NCBI GenBank assembly: GCA_028287225.1
Contig: JAQBPZ010000089.1
Location: 1-7,630, forward strand
Direction of reading: 5' to 3'
DNA length: 7,630 bases
Source: Gemmatimonadota bacterium
GTDB lineage: Bacteria; Gemmatimonadota; Gemmatimonadetes; Gemmatimonadales; Gemmatimonadaceae
The position numbers were made by a program, and so were the translations under genes. Under the pieces are notes generated by a model that saw nothing but the letters and a program-made list of their open reading frames with translations, had not been told where the DNA came from and ran no database searches. Shown here piece after piece: positions 1-5,699 of the stretch (position 1 is the stretch's first letter; each line of letters opens with the position of its first letter).

Positions 1-826
1 TGGCTCCCAGAATGAGGGACTGGCCGGCCCGCGTTCCCGCGCCCCAGCTCACCCATTGGTTCACAAAATCCGGCGTGCCCTGCTGATGCGGCCGCGAGGC
101 CGCCGCCAGGCGCACGGCGTAGGTCACCAGCTCCTCGGTCACCGGCACCTGCTGCACCAGACGGTGAAAGCGCTGCACGTCGGCCCCGGTGAAGATGGGC
201 TCAATCGCTGCGGGCCGTCCGCCGGTGGTCCGCAGGATGACCTGCACCTCATCCGCCTCCGGCAGGTAGTCCATGACCACATTGAACATGAAGCGGTCCA
301 GCTGCGCCTCGGGGAGCGGGTACGTCCCCTCCTGCTCGATGGGGTTCTGCGTGGCCAGCACGAAGAACGGCTCCGGCAGCCGCAGCGTCTCGCCCGCGGC
401 GGTGACGCGGTGCTCCTGCATCGCCTCCAGCAGCGCGGCCTGCGTGCGCGGCGGCGCGCGGTTGATCTCGTCGGCCAGGACGATGTTGGCGAAGATCGGC
501 CCGCGCACGAAGCGGAAGCTGCGGCCGCCGGTCGCGGAATCTTCCTCGAGGATCTCGCTGCCGGTGATGTCGCTCGGCACGAGGTCGGGGGTGAACTGGA
601 TGCGGCGGAAGTCGAGCGACAGCGCCTCGCCGATGGAGCGGATCATCAGCGTCTTCGCGAGGCCCGGCACGCCCACGAGCAGCGCGTGGCCCCCGGCCGC
701 GAGCGCCATGAGGATCTCGTCGAGCGCGGTCTCCTGCCCCACGATGCGCCGGCCGACTTCCGTGCGCAGGGCGAGCAGCGCCTCGCGCAGGGCCCCACTG
801 TCCAGGTCCGCAGCCGGCCCCGCCAC
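1..826 (-). CDS. MoxR-family AAA+ ATPase, 3' end cut by window edge
   Basis: This frame translates without a stop from a GTG at 826 to the left edge (275 residues), so about 50 C-terminal residues of a normal ~320-330 aa MoxR protein are missing. Visible motifs are Walker A GVPGLAKT (residues 52-59), Walker B IVLADEINRAPPRTQ (D119, E120), a sensor-1 segment ATQNPIEQEGTYPLPEAQ (from 158), an arginine-finger region QLDRF (R178) and the sensor-2 type segment WGAGTRAGQ (R266). Known MoxR proteins are hexameric chaperone-like ATPases that mature or activate partner proteins, often with vWA or DUF58 partners; neither partner is in the window. It follows the ubiquitin-like gene by 8 bases, so it is probably cotranscribed with it. 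The start is the weak point: GTG826 has no clear ribosome binding site, and translation may depend on coupling to the upstream stop. The family call is very secure; the target is unknown. Confidence 0.95.
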   Translation of the reverse strand, partial: MAGPAADLDSGALREALLALRTEVGRRIVGQETALDEILMALAAGGHALLVGVPGLAKTLMIRSIGEALSLDFRRIQFTPDLVPSDITGSEILEEDSATGGRSFRFVRGPIFANIVLADEINRAPPRTQAALLEAMQEHRVTAAGETLRLPEPFFVLATQNPIEQEGTYPLPEAQLDRFMFNVVMDYLPEADEVQVILRTTGGRPAAIEPIFTGADVQRFHRLVQQVPVTEELVTYAVRLAAASRPHQQGTPDFVNQWVSWGAGTRAGQSLILGA

Positions 827-834
827 GGCGGTGC

Positions 835-1158
835 TCAGCGGACGGGGCGTCGCAGGCGGTGCTCGATCAGGAAGATCGTGCCGTCCACCGCGCCGACCGC
901 CGTCAGCGTGGTGCTCTCCTCGTTGAAGATCTCCCAGCCCTTGAGCTTGATCACGAAATCCTGGACGTCGCCGCCCGGATACAGCACGGCGAGGGCGCGC
1001 ACCTTGAGCCCCCGCACCGGCTCGTCGGGGGAGACGATGAGCTTCACCGTGTCCCAGACCTCCGCCATCTCCACGCGAACCGTGATGGCCGGTGCGCCCG
1101 CGGGCGCCATGCGAATGGGCTCCCCGCGAGCGCGGAGCTGGTTCACGAAGGCGGTCAT
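835..1158 (-). CDS. Small ubiquitin-like (beta-grasp) protein, putative YukD/EsaB-like
   Basis: This encodes 107 residues. After an N-terminal tail (about 1-23), residues 25-107 follow a ubiquitin-like order: a strand pair (ITVRVEM and DTVKLIVSP), a helix-like stretch with GLKVRAL (50-56), then VIKLKGWEIFNEESTTL (69-85) and AVGAVDGTIFLIEHR (87-101). The last part matches the ubiquitin/YukD pattern of 'strand, short Gly turn, acidic-TL, G-x-x-DG, hydrophobic strand'. It ends RRPVR, with no C-terminal GG, so conjugation in the manner of ubiquitin is unlikely. The start is ATG1158, which overlaps the stop of the preceding gene (ATGA) and has GAGG 7 bases upstream. A second in-frame ATG at 1110, with GGGGAG 9 bases upstream, could give a 91-aa form. 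The fold is inferred from sequence pattern only. A partner or adaptor role for the downstream MoxR ATPase is a guess from context. Confidence 0.8.
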   Translation of the reverse strand: MTAFVNQLRARGEPIRMAPAGAPAITVRVEMAEVWDTVKLIVSPDEPVRGLKVRALAVLYPGGDVQDFVIKLKGWEIFNEESTTLTAVGAVDGTIFLIEHRLRRPVR

Positions 1159-1499
1159 GCGCGCGCCTCGCGATCCGGCGCCTGCACCGCCGCGGGTCCG
1201 GGCGGCAGCAGGTTCTCGGTGAGGGCGTACGGCGCGAGGGTGGTGAAGAAGCGGGCGATCTGCATGTCGAACAGATACGAGGAACCCGTCACGAGCGTTG
1301 CACCGTCGCGCTCGATGGCGGCGATCAGGAGCTCCTCGGTGCCCTGTCCGCGGAACGACAGGTGGTTCGGCCCCTCCTGGTCCGGGAACACGGCGTAGAT
1401 GTTCGGCCGGCTCGCGAAGAACTTCTTCGCCGCGGCCAGGACCTGCGCCGGCGTGAGCGCCGAGCGGTATTCCTGCAGGGTACGCTGGGTCTGGTTCAT
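1155..1499 (-). CDS. Conserved-looking hypothetical protein, first gene of the MoxR cluster
   Basis: This encodes 114 residues that I cannot assign to a named family. The pattern looks like a compact alpha-beta domain: a helix (about 15-30, LTPAQVLAAAKKFFASR), a strand (IYAVF, 34-38), a turn with EGPNHLSFRGQG (42-53), a strand (EELLIAAI, 55-62), a strand ending in a TGSSYLFD motif (71-78) and an amphipathic helix (MQIARFFTTL, 79-88). It then has a Pro/Ala-rich tail to the end. There is no signal peptide or membrane segment, so it should be cytoplasmic. Codon use has the strong third-position GC bias of its neighbours. The stop overlaps the start of the ubiquitin-like gene as ATGA, so the two are probably translationally coupled and act with the MoxR ATPase. 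ATG1499 is the only sensible start; its ribosome binding site is poor. Confidence 0.82.
   Translation of the reverse strand: MNQTQRTLQEYRSALTPAQVLAAAKKFFASRPNIYAVFPDQEGPNHLSFRGQGTEELLIAAIERDGATLVTGSSYLFDMQIARFFTTLAPYALTENLLPPGPAAVQAPDREARA
1166..1169 (-). promoter_or_regulatory. Ribosome binding site for the ubiquitin-like gene
   Basis: On the minus strand GAGG lies 7 bases before ATG1158. It sits inside the end of the upstream coding region. Together with the ATGA overlap it favours the longer start over the ATG at 1110. Confidence 0.5.
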
Positions 1500-1749
1500 G
1501 GAGGCACCGGGGCAAGCGAGGTGGCGCGGGCGCCCGTGCGGGTACCCGTGAGACAGGTGAAGTTAACGGGGGTCGTCGCGTGGCGGGGAGTGCCGCCCGG
1601 CCATCGGCGCGCAGTGGAAGGAAGCTCGTCGGCAGCGCCTGAAACATCTGTCTTGCGCCCTGCGTCGGTTTGCACGATGGTATGAGCGCGAGCGACGCCC
1701 AGCGTGTGGCGCCCCGCGATGATCTTCCCGAGGCCGCTGGAGACTTTCG
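1500..1749. other. Divergent intergenic region, no assigned gene
   Basis: These 250 bases separate the minus-strand MoxR cluster from the plus-strand 149-aa gene, so promoters for both should lie here. I see no convincing -35/-10 pair on either strand. A minus-strand frame (1496-1813) crosses the gap, but its third-position GC falls to ordinary levels across most of it, so I do not call it a gene. Confidence 0.5.
1739..1742 (+). promoter_or_regulatory. Ribosome binding site for the 149-aa gene
   Basis: GGAG is followed by 7 bases and ATG1750. This good spacing decides the start, even though the first ~28 codons look less coding-like than the rest. Confidence 0.6.
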
Positions 1750-2199
1750 ATGCGCCTGCCACGACGTCCCACCGCACGCGACCGCCGGCCCCCACGGGCG
1801 GGACCCGCTCCACGTATCGTTCCTGACCCGGTCAACCTCACCGGGATCGAGGCGCTCGGCCTCGTGGTGTCGGTCTATGGGGCGGACCGGCTGACCGGGC
1901 GCGGGGACAAGCGCGCGTCCGACCGCGCCATCCGCGATGCGGCGCGACGCCTGGCCAGCGAGGCGCGCCAGCGCGACGCCGTGCGTGCCGAGCGGCTGCT
2001 CATCGGGCTGCGCAGCGCGTGGATGCAGCTGCCGGCGGTGCAGCGCCTGAACGACGCCGTGGCGCGGCGGTCGCTGTGGGACCGCGTGGTGCTCCTCTGC
2101 TGCGAGGAGTTCTATGCGCCGGAGTGGGAGGCGATGGGCAAGGGACGCCCATGGTCGTCGGAGCACGCCGGCCGATTCGGGGGACTGGCCGCGAGCTAG
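1750..2199 (+). CDS. Hypothetical helical protein with Arg/Pro-rich N-terminus
   Basis: This encodes 149 residues of no family I recognise. Residues 1-28 are Arg/Pro-rich and probably disordered, with less GC-biased codons. From residue 29 on, third positions are almost all G or C, which is the main evidence that this is a real gene. The body looks mostly helical: IEALGLVVSVYGADRL (33-48), a long charged helix with ASDRAIRDAARRLASEARQR (56-75), ERLLIGLRSAWMQ (81-93), VQRLNDAVARR (97-107) and SLWDRVVLLCCEEFYAPEWE (108-127, with a Cys pair C117-C118). No signal peptide or clear membrane span is seen. It is transcribed away from the MoxR cluster and towards the histidine kinase, and its TAG stop sits in the CTAG it shares with the kinase stop. 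Function is unknown. Confidence 0.75.
   Translation: MRLPRRPTARDRRPPRAGPAPRIVPDPVNLTGIEALGLVVSVYGADRLTGRGDKRASDRAIRDAARRLASEARQRDAVRAERLLIGLRSAWMQLPAVQRLNDAVARRSLWDRVVLLCCEEFYAPEWEAMGKGRPWSSEHAGRFGGLAAS
2196..2199. other. CTAG palindrome carrying both convergent stop codons
   Basis: The plus-strand gene ends with TAG at 2197-2199 and the minus-strand kinase ends with TAG at 2198-2196. Both are read from one CTAG, so there is no intergenic space for a terminator between the two genes. Confidence 0.9.
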
Positions 2200-3524
2200 C
2201 GGGGCCCCTGCTCGTCGCGGTACTCCAGGGGCAGCTCCACGCGGAACGTGGAGCCCGCCCCGATGGCCGAGTCGACGAAGATCTGTCCGCCCAGGAGGCG
2301 GGCCAGTCGCTGGGCGAGCGAGAGTCCCAGCCCCGACCCGCCGTACCGGCGCGTGCTGGAGCCGTCCACCTGCCGGAACTCCTCGAACACCAGCCCGCGC
2401 ATCTCCTCCGGAATGCCGATGCCGGTGTCCTGCACGCGGTACACCGCGCGCCCGTCGCGCACCTCCACCGAGAGGCGCACCTCGCCCGTGGGCGTGAACT
2501 TGTAGGCGTTCGACAGCAGCGCCACGAGCATCTTCGCGATCTTGCGGCGGTCGCTCACCATCATGGTGGGCGCATCGGGCTCGCTCACGCGCAGCGCGAC
2601 GTGGTCGGCGCGGCCGCGTGTCGCCGTCACCGCGTCGTGCAGCGGCTCGCGCACGTCGAAGGCGGTGGGGTTCACCTCCAGGCCGCCGCGCTTCAGCGTC
2701 GTGAGCTCCAGCAGGTCGCCGATGAGGTCCAGCAGGTGCTGGCTCGACGACTTCACCTGGGTGAGCGTGCGAAGCTGTTCGGCGGTGACGGGGCCGGCGA
2801 GCCCCTCTTCCATGAGCGCGAGGTAGCCCATCACCGCGGTGAGCGGCGTGCGCAGCTCGTGCGAGATGTTGGCGAGGAACTCGTCCTTCACGCGGCGCGC
2901 GTCGAGCAGCGCGACGTACTGCCGCTCCAGCTCCGCGTTGGTCTCGAGCAGCGCGCCGTTCGCGCGGCGCAGGTCCTCGATCAGCCGCGCCTTCTGCGCC
3001 GTGGCCGCCATCTGGTCGGCCACCATGCGGAGCAGCGAGCGGGTCTCGGCGCTGATCGCGCCGGCGGCCCCGAAGTAGAAGGCGACGGCGCCGAGGACGC
3101 CGTCGCCGGTCTGGAGCGGCAGCGCGACGATCGCGCGGAAGCCGAGCTCGTTCGCGACCTCGGCCCAGTCTTCCAGGCTGGGGTCCGCCAGCACGTCGGG
3201 CACCTCGATCACCCGTCGCTCCGACGCCGCCTCGCCACTGGGCCCGAAGCCGAGCCGCACGCGCATCTCCCCGAGGAAGGGCGCGAAGCGCTCGGGCCAG
3301 TTGTGCACGGCGGCAAGGCGCATCAGCTCGGAGGCGCCGTCCACCAGGTAGACGCAGGCGAACGAGGCGCCGACGAGCGGGCTGACCCGGTCCAGCGCGA
3401 ACTGGAAGACCTCCTCCGGCCGGTCGGCCGTGAGGAAGGCATGCACGATCTCGCGGATCGCAATCAGCTCGCGCAGCCCGGAGTCGGTACCCTCGGGCCC
3501 GGTGCGCAACCGATCGCTGGTCAT
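2196..3524 (-). CDS. Soluble GAF-domain sensor histidine kinase
   Basis: This encodes 442 residues. A GAF-type sensor domain covers about 25-175 (with LGFGPSGEAA, 91-100, and ALPLQTGDGVLGAVAFYF, 134-151). A coiled-coil linker rich in Leu, Arg and Glu spans about 176-215. The dimerisation/phosphoacceptor helix contains FLANISHELRTPL, with phosphoacceptor H222. The HATPase domain shows the N box LLSNAYKFTPTG (N339), G1 box DTGIGI (366-371), F box EEFRQVDGSS and G2 box GGSGLGL (395-401). All catalytic motifs look intact. There is no membrane segment or signal peptide, so it should sense a cytoplasmic ligand or redox signal. The start is ATG3524 because GGAG lies 8 bases upstream. The frame stays open to 3743, but that extension is a translated inverted repeat with poor composition. 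No response regulator is adjacent, so it is an orphan kinase in this window. Confidence 0.95.
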   Translation of the reverse strand: MTSDRLRTGPEGTDSGLRELIAIREIVHAFLTADRPEEVFQFALDRVSPLVGASFACVYLVDGASELMRLAAVHNWPERFAPFLGEMRVRLGFGPSGEAASERRVIEVPDVLADPSLEDWAEVANELGFRAIVALPLQTGDGVLGAVAFYFGAAGAISAETRSLLRMVADQMAATAQKARLIEDLRRANGALLETNAELERQYVALLDARRVKDEFLANISHELRTPLTAVMGYLALMEEGLAGPVTAEQLRTLTQVKSSSQHLLDLIGDLLELTTLKRGGLEVNPTAFDVREPLHDAVTATRGRADHVALRVSEPDAPTMMVSDRRKIAKMLVALLSNAYKFTPTGEVRLSVEVRDGRAVYRVQDTGIGIPEEMRGLVFEEFRQVDGSSTRRYGGSGLGLSLAQRLARLLGGQIFVDSAIGAGSTFRVELPLEYRDEQGPR

Positions 3525-3532
3525 GGGGTTAG

Positions 3533-3536
3533 CTCC
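3533..3536 (-). promoter_or_regulatory. Ribosome binding site of the histidine kinase
   Basis: On the minus strand GGAG is 8 bases before ATG3524. It decides the start against the 73-codon longer frame beginning at 3743. Confidence 0.65.
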
Positions 3537-3572
3537 AGTCACACGGCCAATATGTACCCGGGACACGCCACG

Positions 3573-3605
3573 GGCCAGCGGCGCCGGGGCCGCTGGGGCC
3601 TTTTT
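3573..3605 (+). terminator. GC-rich hairpin followed by five T, oriented as a plus-strand terminator
   Basis: CCAGCGGC (3575-3582) pairs perfectly with GCCGCTGG (3589-3596) around a 6-base loop. GGCC and TTTTT (3601-3605) follow. This is the shape of an intrinsic terminator for plus-strand transcription. However, no plus-strand gene ends nearby; the nearest stops at 2199. On the minus strand the same bases form a hairpin in the kinase 5' leader. It could block antisense transcription into the element to the right, or be part of the larger inverted repeat. The role is uncertain. Confidence 0.35.
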
Positions 3606-3796
3606 GCGTACGCGAATCGCTGCGAATGTGTGGCGAATTCTCGCGAATCGAAAGCTGACTTCACGCATTCTCGCATCACATCGGCAGCAAGGGTCCGGTG
3701 AGCTGCATGGGTGCTCGATGGCCGCCGGGTGGCAATCGCACAAATTCGCTCCCCATTCGCAGCGATTCGCGTACGCTACACAGCCAGGCCCCAGCG
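3591..3796. repeat. Long nested inverted repeat with helically phased GCGAAT boxes
   Basis: The core arms are 3606-3648 and 3734-3776. The outer 23 bases of these arms (3606-3628 against 3754-3776) are perfect inverted copies, and the next 20 match at 13 positions. An outer 11-base pair, CGCTGGGGCCT at 3591-3601 and its complement at 3786-3796, flanks the core with spacers of 4 and 9 bases. The left arm has four GCGAAT boxes starting at 3612, 3622, 3633 and 3643. The right arm has the mirror boxes at 3734 (AATCGC, one mismatch), 3744, 3755 and 3765. Both sets are spaced 10, 11, 10, which is one helical turn each. Each arm ends in the palindrome GCGTACGC. The unpaired middle is about 85 bases. 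It could be an operator array, a MITE-like element or a structured RNA. No target-site duplication is visible. Confidence 0.85.
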
Positions 3797-3813
3797 CGAG
3801 GTGGCAGGCGCGG

Positions 3814-5196
3814 TCAGCGCGCCACCCGCCAGATCGCCCCGTACACCAGCCGCAGCCCGAACTCCAGGCTGGCCACCGGGACGCGCTCGTCGTTGCCGTG
3901 CATGCGGTCCTCGTCGTCCTGGTTCATCGGGAAGGGCAGCACGCCGATGGCCTGGATGCCCACGGCGCGCAGGCGCGCGCTGTCGGTGGCGCCGGTGCTC
4001 ATGTAGGGCACCACGGCGAGCGCCGGGTCCAGCGCCTGCGCGCTCTGGCGGAGGGCGACGAACAGCGCCGAGCCGAAGTCGGAGGCCGGCGCGTCCTCTC
4101 CGCGCTCGGTGACCGCCACGCTGACGAGGGGATCGGCGATGCAGCGCTCCAGCCGGCGCACCACGCCGTCGATGGAGTGCCCGGGCAGCGTGCGCACGTT
4201 GAGCGTCGCGGTGGCCTCCGTGGGGATCACGTTCGAGCGCATGCCGCCGTCCACGATCGTGGCCGAGACGCCGTTGCGCAGCACGGCGTCGAACACGGGA
4301 ATGCGCTCGAGCACGCGCGCGCCGCGCTGCACCCGGCGCGTGTCGCCGCTGGCGACGTCGCCCATGGCGAGCCGCTCCTCGCGATGCGGCCACACGCGGC
4401 CGAGCTCCGCGAAGAACTCGCGCGTCGTGGGGTTCATCTGCACCGGCTCGCGGTAGGCGGAGATCCGCGCGAGGGCGCGGCCGAGGCGCAGGACCGCGTT
4501 GCCGGCCAGGGGGATCGACGCGTGTCCGCCCGGTCCGTGCGCGGTGACCGTCACGACGTGCGGCACCTTCTCCGTGTTCTGGAGGGCCACGTAGAGCGGC
4601 CGCCCGTTGACCACGCGGATCCGCCCGCCCTCGTTGAGCGCGAACTCGGCGCGCACGAGATCGGGCTGGTGGCGCAGCAGCCAGCCCATCCCCCACTCGC
4701 CGCTCGCCTCCTCGTCGGAGTTGGCGACGAAGATCACGTCGCGCGACAGCGTGCCGCCGGCGTCGATCACGTGCCGCTTGAGCAGCAGCATGGTCTCGAG
4801 GTTCACCGCGAGCATGCCCTTGTCGTCGATGGCGCCGCGGCCGTATACGTAGCCGTCCCGGATCACGCCGCCGAACGGGTCCACGCTCCAGTGCTCGGTC
4901 TCCACCCCCACGGTGTCCATGTGGGCCATGAGGAGCACCGGCTGCCGGCTGCCGTCGCCACGGAGCCGCGCGACCACTGCTCCGCGGCCCGGCGTGGGCT
5001 CGTAGAGCTGCGTCTCGATGCCGGCCGCCTTGAGCGCGGTCTCGAGGTGCTGCGCGAGCAGGAGCTCGTTGCCGGGCGGGTTGACGGTGTTCATGCGCAG
5101 CATCGCCTGGAGGTGCGCGAGCGTCTCGATGTGCGCGGCGGGCCAGTCGGGCTCGTGGGCGCCGGCCATGCCGGCATTCGGTACCGTGGACGTCAT
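3814..5196 (-). CDS. M20 family zinc metallopeptidase (ArgE/DapE/CPG2-like)
   Basis: This encodes 460 residues, the usual length for M20 peptidases, which remove an N-acyl or terminal residue from small peptides or amino-acid derivatives. The di-zinc site is complete by motif: LLMAHMDTV (H92, D94), GRGAIDDKG (bridging D124), SDEEASG (catalytic E162, ligand E163), NEGG (E189) and MHGNDE (H433). The inserted dimerisation domain lies at about 205-330 and carries GPGGHAS (H225), the histidine that completes the partner's active site in this family. The lack of a clear signal peptide suggests a cytoplasmic enzyme. The substrate cannot be read from sequence; the overall pattern is closer to generic M20 carboxy/dipeptidases than to a dedicated DapE or ArgE. 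The start ATG5196 has only a weak ribosome binding site; M10 is an alternative. The stop is 17 bases from the inverted repeat. Confidence 0.95.
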   Translation of the reverse strand: MTSTVPNAGMAGAHEPDWPAAHIETLAHLQAMLRMNTVNPPGNELLLAQHLETALKAAGIETQLYEPTPGRGAVVARLRGDGSRQPVLLMAHMDTVGVETEHWSVDPFGGVIRDGYVYGRGAIDDKGMLAVNLETMLLLKRHVIDAGGTLSRDVIFVANSDEEASGEWGMGWLLRHQPDLVRAEFALNEGGRIRVVNGRPLYVALQNTEKVPHVVTVTAHGPGGHASIPLAGNAVLRLGRALARISAYREPVQMNPTTREFFAELGRVWPHREERLAMGDVASGDTRRVQRGARVLERIPVFDAVLRNGVSATIVDGGMRSNVIPTEATATLNVRTLPGHSIDGVVRRLERCIADPLVSVAVTERGEDAPASDFGSALFVALRQSAQALDPALAVVPYMSTGATDSARLRAVGIQAIGVLPFPMNQDDEDRMHGNDERVPVASLEFGLRLVYGAIWRVAR

Positions 5197-5432
5197 GGCG
5201 TGCGCTCGGCGCCGGCGTGCGATATCGGGAACACGAGCAGGGGCATGCGTCGGCGTCTCGGGGAGGCGGTCGAATCGGGTGGCGAGTCCATCGGCAGCCG
5301 AATGCTAACCCCGTCCACGCGGCGCGCGCGACCCGCCCACAGGGGGTGGAGCCACGGGCACGACTGTCGCATGGATGGCGTGGGCCGCCGCATCACGGTG
5401 CACCCATCAGCGCACGGACATCCGGAGCCGAC
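5197..5432. other. Divergent intergenic region, no assigned gene
   Basis: These 236 bases separate the M20 gene (minus) from the possible small plus-strand gene. Promoters for both may lie here, but I see no convincing hexamers. A minus-strand frame (5193-5624) crosses it and ends in ATGA at the M20 start. Its product is a Pro/Arg-rich string without domain features and it is not called. Confidence 0.4.
5424..5427 (+). promoter_or_regulatory. Ribosome binding site of the possible small gene
   Basis: GGAG is followed by 5 bases and ATG5433. This is part of the reason for considering that frame as a gene. Confidence 0.45.
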
Positions 5433-5699
5433 ATGAGCAAGGACAAGCTGCACGACCGCGAGATCACAGGGCCGGCGGCCGCCCGCCGAGCCGACCTGCC
5501 GGTGGTACGCGTGATGGCCCTCCCGGGCACGGCGGGCGGGGCGACGCTGGCCGGCGCGCCCGTGCGACACGACGAGGCCGTGGACCGGCCGCCAGCGGCG
5601 CGGGACGACGCGGCCCCCGCCCACGAGCGGACACGAGCCCTATCCCAGCATCCGCTCGATGCTGCGAACCAGCGGCGCGAAGCCGAGGGTCTTCCCTGA
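5433..5699 (+). CDS. Possible small hypothetical protein (88 aa)
   Basis: The frame begins MSKDKLHDREITGP with a GGAG ribosome binding site at good spacing. About nine in ten of its first ~68 codons end in G or C, as expected for a real gene here. The bias fades in the last ~20 codons, where the frame overlaps the 3' end of the M3-like peptidase gene by 60 bases on the other strand. The product is soluble, rich in Ala, Pro, Arg and Asp, and probably largely disordered after a short strand-like segment (LPVVRVMAL, 21-29). I recognise no family. It may be a lineage-specific small protein, or a chance open frame in GC-rich DNA. Confidence 0.42.
   Translation: MSKDKLHDREITGPAAARRADLPVVRVMALPGTAGGATLAGAPVRHDEAVDRPPAARDDAAPAHERTRALSQHPLDAANQRREAEGLP

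Noticed and set aside
56..1222. Long plus-strand open frame (388 codons)
   Set aside because: It is antisense to the MoxR and ubiquitin-like genes, is rich in Arg, His, Gly and Val, has no domain, and arises from codon bias of the real minus-strand genes.
1496..1813. Minus-strand frame of 105 codons ending in ATGA at the 114-aa gene start
   Set aside because: Third-position GC is high only where it overlaps or adjoins the opposite gene's leader and drops afterwards; the product has no recognisable fold. Possible but unsupported.
835..2166. Minus-strand frame of 443 codons treated as one protein
   Set aside because: Only the last 107 codons are gene-like. The rest is antisense to the 149-aa gene or out of frame with the 114-aa gene.
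3540..3570. Sigma-70-like promoter for the kinase around the AT-rich patch 3549-3557
   Set aside because: CATATT on the minus strand matches -10 at four of six positions, but the hexamer 17 bases upstream is a poor -35; too weak to call.
2019..3701. Long plus-strand open frame (560 codons)
   Set aside because: It lies antisense to the histidine kinase, whose motifs are unmistakable; the product is a His/Arg/Val-rich shadow.
3525..3743. 73-codon N-terminal extension of the histidine kinase
   Set aside because: It translates the inverted repeat and hairpin, has many Cys/Arg residues, and the GGAG-supported ATG at 3524 is the better start.
3591..3796. CRISPR array or tRNA interpretation of the repeat region
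   Set aside because: The boxes are only 6 bases with ~4-base spacers and are mirrored between arms; there are no unique spacers and no cloverleaf.
3430..5436. Long plus-strand open frame (668 codons)
   Set aside because: It runs through the kinase start, the inverted repeat and the antisense of the M20 gene; low-complexity composition, no domain.
5193..5624. Minus-strand frame of 143 codons ending in ATGA at the M20 start
   Set aside because: The product is Arg/Pro/Gly-rich without features and lies antisense to the better-supported 88-aa frame; the overlap appears accidental.
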